This document shows, piece by piece, positions 11,348 through 22,500 of a stretch of 64,000 nucleotides of DNA. The notes below the pieces were generated by a model. It made no database searches. It saw only the letters and a list, made by a program, of their open reading frames with translations, and was not told the origin of the DNA. The stretch covers positions 64,600,413-64,664,412 of the forward strand of contig CM023541.1 in assembly GCA_013350335.1 (NCBI GenBank). The letters run 5' to 3'. Both the position numbers and the translations under genes were made by a program. This DNA comes from Chimonanthus salicifolius. Lineage: Eukaryota > Streptophyta > Magnoliopsida > Laurales > Calycanthaceae. Every line of letters starts with the position of its first letter. Positions within the stretch are counted from its first letter, which is position 1.

Positions 11348-13003
11348 TGTAACGTGCTTGCTCAGTGTGTCATGTTCATGTTGAGGTGTTGCTGAGTGTG
11401 TGCAGTTGTAGGAGATTTGGATAGAGATAGGGATTTGGATAGAGATAGAGATTTGAATAGAGATCAAATCAACTCCAGATTATTAGCATATAGTTTGCTT
11501 ATTTAGAATTCTCGTTGAATTTGAATTCATCCCTTGTCTAGATTCACGTTTGAATTTGAATTCATCCCTTATCTAGCCCATGTAATCAGCCTAGAATTTT
11601 TCCATGTGTTCAACCTCTACCTTGAGGAGGAGCGATCTCCTTATTTAAGAGTAAGCAATTAATAAAAGAAGGTATGCAGAATTTTATCTCTAAAAACTAA
11701 GTCTAAGGAGGGTTGGTTCCCTCAAAATAACCCAACAGTTGTTTAAAGAGGCCTGGGATTCCCTCGAATAAATCCCAATTAGTGTGTGCATCTTTCTTCT
11801 TCTCCCTCTAAACCCATTCTCTCAATCGTAAACCTGGTGGGTTGTGTTAACCCACCCACGATACTTAGTGGGCTTCGCTGCAAGGTATCAGAGCCAGGTT
11901 TCATTCAATGACCGAAGATACTTTCAACACTCAGTTAGATGAGATGATATATCTCTTGAAGGAGGCGATAGAGAATCAAGACAGACGTTTGGACGACATG
12001 GTGGACCAATTGACTGTGATTGATTCTCATCTGGAGATGCTCTCCACTCGCATGGGACGACTTCAGTTTCCGCAATTTGACGGGGCTATGAGTTGTTTCT
12101 TGGATGTAATTGAAGAAAACAACATTATCACTGAAAAGATATATAGGTCTATCAGTGACGGGGAAAAAAGTTGCCGAACTTGGAAAAACAGTCCAAGTGG
12201 TTTCTCATGTCACTGAATCCATTAAAGACCGGATTGAATCTGTATCTATTATTCCTCTTGATGGAGAAAAAGGTCCAACAGATGTTTGTGTTATAGAATT
12301 TGGTGGAACTGTGGGTGACATTGAATCAATGTCATTCATTGAAGCATCACGTCAGTTATCATTTTCTGTAGGACAGTAGTTTAAATTCCTCCTCATTCAT
12401 GTTAGCCTCATGCCAATACCAAGTGTAGTTGGAAAGGAGTGCAGCGGGAGCCTGGTGAAGCAAAGGGAGCGACTCAAAGAATGAAGACGACTTTTGGAAG
12501 TTTACCATAAATACCGGGCCAAGTTACCAGATTTCCTCCTTGTAGACGATGTCGGATTTGAGCCGGGAGGAATGTAATGTGCCTGCTGAGTGTGCCAAGT
12601 TCATGCTGAGGTGTTGCTGAGTGTATGCAGTTGTAGGAGATTTGATAGAGATAGAGATTTGAATAGGATCAAATCAAATCCAGATTATTAGTATATAGTT
12701 TGCATGTAATCAACCTAGAATCTTTCCATGTATTCAACCTCTACCTTGAGGAGGAGCGATCTCCTTATTTAAGAGTAAGCAATTAATAAAAGAAGATGTG
12801 TAGAATTTTATCTCTAAAAACTAAGTCTAAGGAGGGTTGGTTCCTCGAAATAATCCAATAGTTGTTTAAGGAGGCCTGGGATTCCCTCAAATAAATCCCA
12901 ATTAGTACGTGCATCTTTCTTCTTCTCCCTCTAAACCCATTCTCTCAATCGTAAACCGGTGGGTTGTGTTAACCCACCCACGATACTCAGTGGGCTCGCT
13001 GCG
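11348..13003 (+). mobile_element. Short LTR retroelement carrying a captured host gene fragment
   Basis: LTR1 is 11348-11882 (starts TGTAACGTGC, ends CTGCA). LTR2 is 12573-13003 (starts TGTAATGTGC, ends CTGCG). The two are closely similar, but LTR2 lacks about 100 bp. The primer binding site GGTATCAGAGCC (from 11884) follows LTR1 and a purine tract (CCGGGAGGAA) precedes LTR2. The target duplication is TAACA (11343-11347) against TAATA (13004-13008). The internal part is only about 690 bp. It holds a gag-like start (MTEDTFNTQLDEMIYLLKEA and on to about 12090), a CTP synthase fragment, and a short tail including KYRAKLPDF. There is no protease, reverse transcriptase or integrase, so movement would need help in trans. 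Confidence 0.85.
12098..12437 (+). pseudogene. CTP synthase fragment captured inside the LTR element
   Basis: The translation shows [18 protein letters not shown], then after a frameshift in an A-run (12165-12171) [20 protein letters not shown], then [20 protein letters not shown] and [16 protein letters not shown], a stop (12377-12379), and FLLIHVSLMPIPSVVGK. This follows the synthetase (amidoligase) domain of plant CTP synthase block by block, including the signature [20 protein letters not shown]. No intron interrupts the roughly 110 codons. One frameshift and one in-frame stop show it is non-functional as an enzyme. The N-terminal P-loop region and the C-terminal glutaminase domain are absent. 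Confidence 0.85.
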
Positions 13004-13008
13004 TAATA

Positions 13009-13573
13009 TCAACACAACACCACTCATGATGGAAGTGCATGAACATAAAATGCTCAGTCCAACCGTGGAACTGACTTGTAAAATTGACAAGGGGAACGAA
13101 AGAATAAGGGAAAGAAAAACCACATCGTAGGGAAAAAGTGTGTGAACTCGCCATAACGAACCTCATGATTTCACAAATACGGGATGCGGGACGAGCATGT
13201 CCTCCAGATGTTTCTCAGCCATCAGAGCACGACTGCAATTAACTATAACCAGGATATATAATTTACCTTATTGGGGAACTTTCAAAACCTAATTTGAAAT
13301 CCTCTTTCACAAAAACAAATGAAGATTATATTAATTTCTATTTCATGATTGTCAATGGCTAAAATGACAATCAGAACAGGCCATCTTAAATCTGTGCTCA
13401 CTAAAACTCTCTCCTTCTCTCTCTTCTGCACAATTGACTTCACAGATTTTTAATAAAATAAATGTGTAATACAAAAATGGAAGTATAACTAAACAGTTTC
13501 TTGAAGAAAGATGGAAACACAAGGCATGTAATCGTATTACTCTAGCAGCACTCAATTCAGATATCCTATCACT
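13009..13573. other. Spacer between LTR element and SIG2 stop codon
   Basis: No ORF is supported. The right part, on the minus strand, is likely the 3' UTR of SIG2. No clear feature was seen beyond AT-rich tracts. Confidence 0.5.
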
Positions 13574-16500
13574 CTAAAAAAGTAAGTATTGCTTCAAATT
13601 CCTGGTTCTCTTCTTATTCTTCAACTTTCTGAAGGCACAGGATTCAATCTGCCGAATTCTCTCTCTGCTAACACCCATCAGTTCTCCAATCTCTTGAAGT
13701 GTTTTTGTCCTCCCATCTGCCAATCCAAACCTCCATCTAATTACCTGCTTCTCTCTTGGATTTAGACTGTCTAGGACCTTATTCAGATCCTCCCTCATGA
13801 ATTGCTTTACTAAAACATCTTCTGCCGTTTCTGCATCAGGAGCTGCTATTACTTCCTGAAAAAGAAAAAGAAAAAGAAAAAAAAACTACTGTCAAATCAA
13901 GAACATGGAACAAAAATCACTCAGAAGATTGTAATAGGGTCAGAGGACGAACCGACGGTTTCATATTCTGATTGATCCCTATTTTTTGATCCAGAGACCT
14001 TGGAGCTTTGGGGGTTAGCAGTACAGCTGTAAGTCTCTTCATCGACAAACCAGCTGCCTCTGCAACTTCCTCATTAGCAGGATGTCTTCCATTCTCACTA
14101 TATAATTGCTTTCTAGCCTCTCTTACTCGATATGTTGCCTCAACCATGTGAAACTGAAATGCCCATCATATTGAGATAATGAACTGTAAAGAAAATTTAT
14201 GGCAGCCCAAAACATAAAATATCATGGCAACAGAAATTTATGTTGACTTTATCAGTTGATGCTTTTGGTAAACAACCGATTAACTAAAAACATGGTAGTA
14301 GAACAAGCCAGCTTCACAGAAGCTATAAGCTTCCCAGCATATTTTGAAAGATGATTAAAAACTGAAAATTCCAAGTAGAGACTTACATAGGAAGAGCCAC
14401 TAGCATCAACTCTAAAATGCTAAACTTATCCTTAAATTATACCTTTTACTGAGGTAACAAGTCATTTGATTTGTATCTTAACTCTTGAAAGGTCAACTAA
14501 TTGTCACATGCCATATAAAGATATAAAAGAATCTAATTTGAGAGTAAGTATTGCGTCTCTTGTAAAAAAAGACTGAAGAAATTTTCGCACAATAATACAG
14601 CAGTATATGGTCCAGACTTGGGCTGAGGTCCAGCATGGACCTACAATTCCTTCTCCTGTACAAAGCACATCTTATTTCATTGACCTTCTTTCCTTTGCCA
14701 ACTTCCTACATCCTCCCCTTTCCTCTTTTTTTTGATAACCTAGGGGAAACTCCGAGCCTACCTCAGCAGTCTATTGCCAAATTGACAAGGTGCGCTTATG
14801 CCTAGCTCTCCTAAAATCCCTAAGGGAGACGCCCCATACCCACACAGGATGCCTTCGGTTAATACTATTGGGACTCGAATTAGTGACCTCTGGCCTCTTG
14901 AGGCGAGAAGTAATCAGTTGAGCTACCCAACGTTGGGTCCCCTTACCTTTTTTTATTTTCATTTTTTTCCCTTCTCAATATCCTTTCTTGTTGCTTTTTC
15001 CTTCTTTTCTTCTCTTTCAGTTACTTAATCATGCTGCAATTGGGATCTGGCCAGCACCTATGTTACATGGATTCTTTGAAATGGATGACGTGCATGTGTT
15101 AAGTACTTCATGGATTCTTCTAATGGTAGTTTGACATTGATTTGCATAGAAAGAAAATTTCTCAACCTTCTATTAATTTGAAATTGAGGTAAATTTTGAC
15201 ATGTTTAATATGAAGGTTTTAAGTAAAAATACTATACAAGCTTTTAATATTGTTATTTTTGCATGTTAATTTTATTTGAATTAGTCATATATCATGCCAA
15301 ATCCATGAATCATACAATTTGAGAATTTGCTGAATCAGACACCTCATACAAATTTTGATTCCAACACATGTACCCCTACATGCAACCTAGGACTCTGTTA
15401 AATGTGCATGCCTAGCCTTGGATTCAGACTAGATGCTACTCAGGTCAGGCCTATATAGCACTTGGCCCAGTTATGTCCAGCCATGTATAGTCAGGCGGTA
15501 ATTTATGTTATATTAAATTGTTTAACTATAAAAACTGACTTTAAATTGAATGGAAAAGGGCTTTATGATGCTGATGATGATATTTTGTACAATTGTTTTT
15601 GTTGTGATATGAGTATTTTCAAGAATTGACCCGTGTTTTGGCCTAATTGTAAATAATTCTTGGCATTTTACTTATTCTAATCCCATTCATCATTTGAATT
15701 ACGATTAGGTCCATGACAATACACCATGTACTGTCTTCAAAGTGTGAAATAAGAGCCACTTGGGCAAGCGCCAATCCATGGCCACATTGGGTAGCAGGAC
15801 ATTTCTTATAGTTTTTTTTGTGCGCGCGCGCTCAGTTTTTTGTCTGAAATATTCAACTAATATTGAAGTCAGATTGCATTCCCTGTGAAAAATGGTTTGA
15901 AATATTATGTTGTTGTCCATTGAAATGGAAAACAGAACAAATCACAGTTCACAGCATAACTCCTCATTTTACCAAAATATCCACAATTTTCAAAATAAAA
16001 TTGAAAGAAAAAATTAGTTCTCATAAATTTTTTAAATACATGGCTTTCCAAAATCAACATGGTGTTTGAAAACCATTCCATTGGTACAGTTCAAGTGAAA
16101 CGGATGCAAATTTGAAAGCACCAGATTTATCCAGTAAATTTGTGTCTTTTACGAGAATTTCATATCCCAGTGACATTGGCACTGCAGGTAAATGTATTAA
16201 TTACTTAAAACGAAAACTTACAGGTAAGCGAATGGTCCTAGATTGATCAGAAAGTGATTTCCGAACTGCTTGTTTAATCCACCAGTGCGCATAGGTAGAG
16301 AATTTGAACCCCTTCGAAGCATCAAATTTCTCAGCTCCCCTTACCAAGCCCCGACATCCTTCCTGTAAAACAGAGCAAATGCCAATGGGAATTAAAAAGA
16401 AAAAAAAAGAAAAATGATTTTGATAGAATTATAGGTTATTCTAACTAAAACCAAGGTAACATCATGTATTAGCAGCAGAACCTGAACAAGATCCTGGAGG

Positions 16501-19500
16501 TTCATCCCAGCACCCTGATAATTTTTAGCTATAGATATTACAAGTCTGATGTTGCTTTTGATCATTTTGTCTTTACAACTGATACCGTAATTTAGGTGCT
16601 TCCTTAGAGTCTTCTGATCAAGTCCAGCTGCCACTGCCCATTGAGCAAATGTAGGTTTCCCTCCATACCGTTCTGCAAGCTCCTCATGAAGCTTCTCCAG
16701 CTTTAACAGGTCCTGCATCACATTTGTATGAGAAGTGACTCAACAATCAGATAAAAATAAAATAAAATAATTCCTGTCTGGTATCTTCTTTTTGAGCAGT
16801 AACAAATAAATTCTATTAAAAAGAAATACTGTACATGAACAGGCTCCATGGGGTCTAAAAGGAATAGACCCACGATATGCCAAAAAGAAAAAGGTACATC
16901 ATGAACATGCTCCCCGAAATACAACAATGTTACAGCTCCTGAGGTCTATCATATGTGAAACACTCCAGTTAAATTAGAATCCACCCCATTTTTAGCAAAA
17001 AAATCAGCCACCCCATTTGCCGATCTCTGAATCGAGACAAAAGGGATCTTTCTTCCTGAACAAAACACTTTAATTTTCCTCACTGTTGTGATCAATTTCC
17101 AAGGGGGACTTTTGAGCCTGAATGGCACTTTATTGCATTTGTAGAGTCCTATTCCACAATCAATTTCTCCCTCCCTAAGTGAGATCATATGGACAAGGTT
17201 CTCCTAATGGTAAAAAGTTCTGCCTCATTAAAATCCTTTTGGCCTATTGATTCAGAGAAAACTATTGATGTCCTACCGCTACAATCGCGTAACACCCATC
17301 GTGTTCCTGTCTAGTATATGCATGCTGTCTATCAACTAAATACAACTCCAAACATAGATCAGAAATATAATTATTATACAAACATATCTGAATTTAAAAA
17401 TGACAACTATAGCATCGAATTATATGCACATAGTGGCACCAACTGAATATGAAAGTGTAATCTTTTCTTTTGTCTCTGGGAAAGCATCAAAGTGTTGGAT
17501 TAAGCAATACATGATCAAATGGCCCCATCTGATAACCGGCCTAACCAAAACCAGCTTGTCAGTACTCTACTAAAAAAATCCAAAAAGGCCCAGTCTCCTG
17601 GACTGTTCTGTTGGAAAAACTTAAACTGAATTTTGATGGCAATTCAGTCCCAGAATTGAACAAAGCAGGCTATGGGGGAAATGTGTTTCTTTTTCTGGCC
17701 CTTTCCCCTTTTGCCATGCAAAAGAGGCTGATTGATGGTGACACAATCTGTGGAAATCAGAAAATTTATTGTTCCAAGGAATTTGGAAGTGATCCATGTG
17801 CTGAGGTCTGTGAATTCCAGGTCAGATTCTCTTGCCAAGGAGGGTCTTTCATGTAGCCTAGCTTACAAACAAACAATGCAAGTTTCGGCCAACAATATTG
17901 ATTGGAAGTTTCAGCCAAGGCTCCAAAATTTCAAGGAAAAATTGGAGAAAATTTCAAGGCTAAAATTCCAGTAAATTTTGAATTTTGTCTCTCTAATAAA
18001 TCAAAATTAGGGACAGAAAACTCAAGATTGATCAATAAAAAACTAATCTAAAATCAGCCGAATTATGTATGGGAATTCGGAATTCATTAGAGAACTATGA
18101 ATTTCACTCTCAAAGAAGAAAACTCAAAAGCTCAAACCTCACCTTGGTCGAATTTCTATTGGAAAATCAATCAAAGGCTTTAATAAATATGAATTTCCAC
18201 AAAATTATAATTGCATTAATTAATTTCAAATTGAAACATAAAATTTGAAAATTGCATAAGAAATTCAAAAATTGCATAAATTAAATTAATTAGAAGCAAA
18301 AAAAGAAATTGCAAGAAAATTCAAATAAAAATCAACTTACCAAAGAATAGAGAGAACCTTAGGCTTCGAAGCTTCGATTTTAAAGTCCAAATTGTACAAT
18401 GCTATGGTTAACCAAGGGGTCCCTTTTATAGAGAGTTTGTACAATGCTATGGTTAACCAAGGGGTCCCTTTTATAGAGAGTTTGTACAATGCTATGGTTA
18501 ACCAAGGGGTCCCTTTTATAGAGAGTTTACAATGCATCAAAAAAGAAGAAAAAAGCCCTAAAGGAAGTAGACACCATAGGGTTTCCCTCTCCTGTGTGTG
18601 CTAATTTCAACACATCCAATCACCTTATGGCATGTGGCATTTATTACATCATTATGGAAATAAATAAATAAATCCAAAGAGGAGGTGGCATCCCTTGCTT
18701 GCTTAAAATAGAGAGATTTGGTTGTTTTTCCAAGGTGAGTGATCCCACAAAAAATGAGAGGAAAGCAAGTGGAGAAGATTGATCCTGCAACAATTCTTTG
18801 TGCTCCAAATTTGGGTCTTTTCCTTGGACCAAATCAAGTTCCAAAATGTGTAGTTAAGGGCCCACCAATACAACACCTCATGAACCAATTATTTTAAGGT
18901 TTTGGGCCTCAAATGAGCCTTTAGCAGGCCCCTTTTAGCACCTTCAAATTTCTCATGTGCAGAAGTGTCATTTCCACAATTTCAGATTTCTACTCTTTTA
19001 CTGCCGAGCAAGTCATTTGGGACATTCCGCTTCGTTGTAACCTTTCTGACCCCTAAGTTGATGCCTTCTCGGATCTTCTCCATACCATCTCCTCATACAG
19101 AATCCACTCATCTGTGGAGGACAATCTTCTCTGGTGGCCCAACAACACCGGTCTTTTCATGGTGAAGTCTTCAACTCATGGAATTATCAGACTTCTAGTA
19201 CCGTTGTTGTTAATCCCAAGATTTGGTCTTCTAAAGCACCTCAAAGGGAAATTAGTTTTCTTTGGACGGCTGGGTTGGGGAAAATCTTAACTCAAGATAA
19301 CTTGCTGACAAGAGGGAGAACAATGGTTAGTGCTTGCCCCTTTTGTCTTCAAGCCTCTGAAGAGTCGAATCATCTACTTATTCACTTCTCCTTCTCTTCC
19401 AATGTTTGGAGTTATGTCTTAGCTTAGTTGGGTGTGGCTTAGGTCATGCCTTTGTTGGTGGCCGAGTTGTACTTCGCTTAGGAGATTTTCTCCATCTTGC

Positions 19501-22500
19501 CTAAGTGTTCCTTTTTGTGGCAACTATCTTCACCATGTAGAGCCTTTGGTGGGAGCATAATAATAGATTGTTCAAAGGCATAGCAGAATCCAGTATGGCA
19601 GTTGCAAGACGTCGCCTTAACAAGAGTGCATCGTGGGCCGCCTCTTTTCGGGAATTCCAAAATATTTCTATGTCTGACATTTTGTGTGAATGAAAAGAAT
19701 GTGTTGATCTAACCTGATCTCTTTCGGTCTTGAGTTGTTGCAGTTAATTTGCATTTCTTGTGGCCAGTTTCCTTCCAATTTTTGCTTTTTGTTTTTGGTT
19801 GCTTTCTTCTTTGTATTTGCACCTCTGGTGTTTTTTATCTATCAATATATGGACCATTTCAAAATAAAAAAAATTGGCCTATGTCTCCAATTAATTTCTC
19901 TTCTACTTGATCCATGATGTTTAAGATGACTTTATCATTCCCTCCAACTTGGAAAGAATTCGTCCTCGAATTTAGAAGGTCTACATCAGTTTTCAGCTGC
20001 AAAGTCATGTAAATAAATGATCTGCCAACTGGTTTGGCATAGCTTCGTTGTTTATTTTTAGTTTTTTTGTGGGTACTCCGGGCCTGTGATGCCGGTTGTT
20101 TGTTCTCTTTCTATTTTGACTCTTTGAGTCTCGGATGTATTCTTTTCCTCTTTTAATAAATTTATCATCATTAAAAAAAAAACTCTTTAGAAAAACAGCC
20201 ATTATCTATAACCACCATCGCTCATGATACATTAAGCTGATCAAGTCTCCTTGTGTATTTCCTTTTTTTTTCTTCGACTTTCCTAAATCCTTGATTAAAT
20301 GGATAGAGAAGTTTGGATGTGATTCTTTTAGCAAATATGAGAAGGAAAAAGAAATAGGTGAGAGAGGGGAGAGCGAACATGTTCATCAATGAAGATTGTT
20401 ACGTGGAAAGTTAAGGGTTTGAGGAAGAAGGAAAAGAGGGGGCAGTAAGGAGAATACTTAAAAAGCAAGGAGAATTTGCAGTTCTGTCACAAGAAACGAA
20501 GATGGAGTGCTGTAGCAATAAGAACATTAGGAAAATATGGGGCTGTAGGAATCATGGTTGGGTTTGCAAACTCTCAGAAGACAGGCCTGGTAGGCTTTTA
20601 GTGATCTAGAGCACCACAAAATTTGAATTACAGTCTTGAGTGGAGGACAGATCCATCTCCATTAAATGTACTGGATTTTGAAGAAGACAAGAGAGGTGAT
20701 TGTTACCAAAGTGTTTTTTTTTGAAGATGTGATCGTTACCAATGCTTATGGGCCTAATCTTGAAAACCAGAGGGAAGCTTTCTGGCAAGAATTGGATTCC
20801 ATCAGGGAAGGTGGAGTGGAGTGTGGTGCGTTGGGGGGATTTTAATGCAATCAGATTCCCAAAAGAAAGAAGACGTGTCGGCGGCTTTTCCGGTAAGTGA
20901 TGAAGGGCAAAGGTCGTAACTAAAAGAAATTTGATCACCACCTGATGAAGGTGTTGAAATCTACTTAATATATAATAAAAGAACAAGAACGAGACTTGGA
21001 AAATCAAGGATGTATTCTAAAGAAGTATGGTGGTGAAGCTGACATTACATTATACTCAATTGCAAGACAGATAGTCTTGCATGCTCCAAACAAAAAAGCT
21101 ACTTATATACTAAAGAATATGATACATTCTAACTTGAAATTTGCCAAATCAAGTTGCTACACTATATTCTGCCTCAAACAAAATCTCACATGATCAAACA
21201 AACAAACTACTTGTCTACCCAAAAAGCACCAATTATTAGCTACTTGTCTGAGTTGCATGGATGAAGGGATACATGATGGATTCCAACAAAAGTACAAGGC
21301 GTTCAATTCAATAAATGCCATAATATAGGATTGGTATATTGCATAATTTTTGAACAAATTCAAATAACACTTTTGGAGTACAAAATAACACCAACAACTA
21401 ATTCAAAATCAAGTAATAAACATTTCACTTCAGATTTCAAAAGAATGTGAATGCATCAAGTGGATTTGGCAAGATATAAATTCAAACAATAATTTAAAAT
21501 AAAATCAATGGTTAAAAGTAACACCAATGACTTTATTAAAATTAAGTAATAGACATTTCAGTTCATATTTCAGAAAAGAATATGTATGCATCAAGGAATC
21601 CCCATAATATAACTCCACATAAACAAGCATATGAATTTTCCAAATAACCATTTTAACAATAGTCATTGCCACTAAACAATTGAACCTGTATTCCTTCTGA
21701 CAACTCCAACTCTTCAGTAGCTGTCAGAAGCCTAGAAGTACTTGTAGTCCCCCTTAAGTACCGTAAAGGATCAGAATAATCAATATCTTGGACAGAAGAA
21801 CGTTTTTTCCGACCAGAGGATCCAGACTTCACAGAGATAATATTTGCAGCGGCTCTCTTGACTGCTTTTTCTCGTCTAGCTCTTCTTTCAGTTTGACGCC
21901 CAGACCTCACAGCGATGCTCTTTGAGAGCTGCAATTGTAGGGGCTCACGTTCTTTGTCTTGATCAAAATCTTCAGTAGAAAATCGGGCAATATCTTTTTC
22001 TCTTGGTCGAATTTCAGTAATAGCAGAATGGTCAACAGTGCCACTGTGTTCCATCTCAGTGACCTTGGCCCTCTCAAGCGACAGCAAAGATGGAAAACCC
22101 TGAGGCATAGCTGATTTCATAGGTGCATTAATCCTAGACATCATAGCTGCATCTTTGGCAACTTCAACTGCAGCCTTAGCAAGAGCAACTGCTTCAGCTG
22201 CAGTAGCAGCTATCAGGGCCTCTTCACCAATAAGAAATGTTTCTGCGGCTAATGTTGCCCCAAAATTTGCCTGCACAGAAATGAAAGATAACTGTTCAAA
22301 ACAATCAACAACTTTAGCATAGTAACCAATTAAACAATGATCGCAAATCTCTTTTTTTTTTTTTTTTAATTGAAAGAACAATGATTAAGAAGGGCAACAT
22401 TGTTGTGAAACCCAATTTGGGAAAGTTGACAAGGATTATTTCATTAGTTGTAATTAAATTAGTGATTGATTGTGATTAATGTAAATTGTTCCATTCCTTT

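Noticed and set aside
14850..14942. Possible tRNA gene
   Set aside because: A and B boxes are present, but the cloverleaf is not complete and a SINE body with an A-run follows.
18337..18604. Small repeated proteins in two frames across the 45-bp repeats
   Set aside because: Frames stay open only because the repeat period is a multiple of three; no start context or family.
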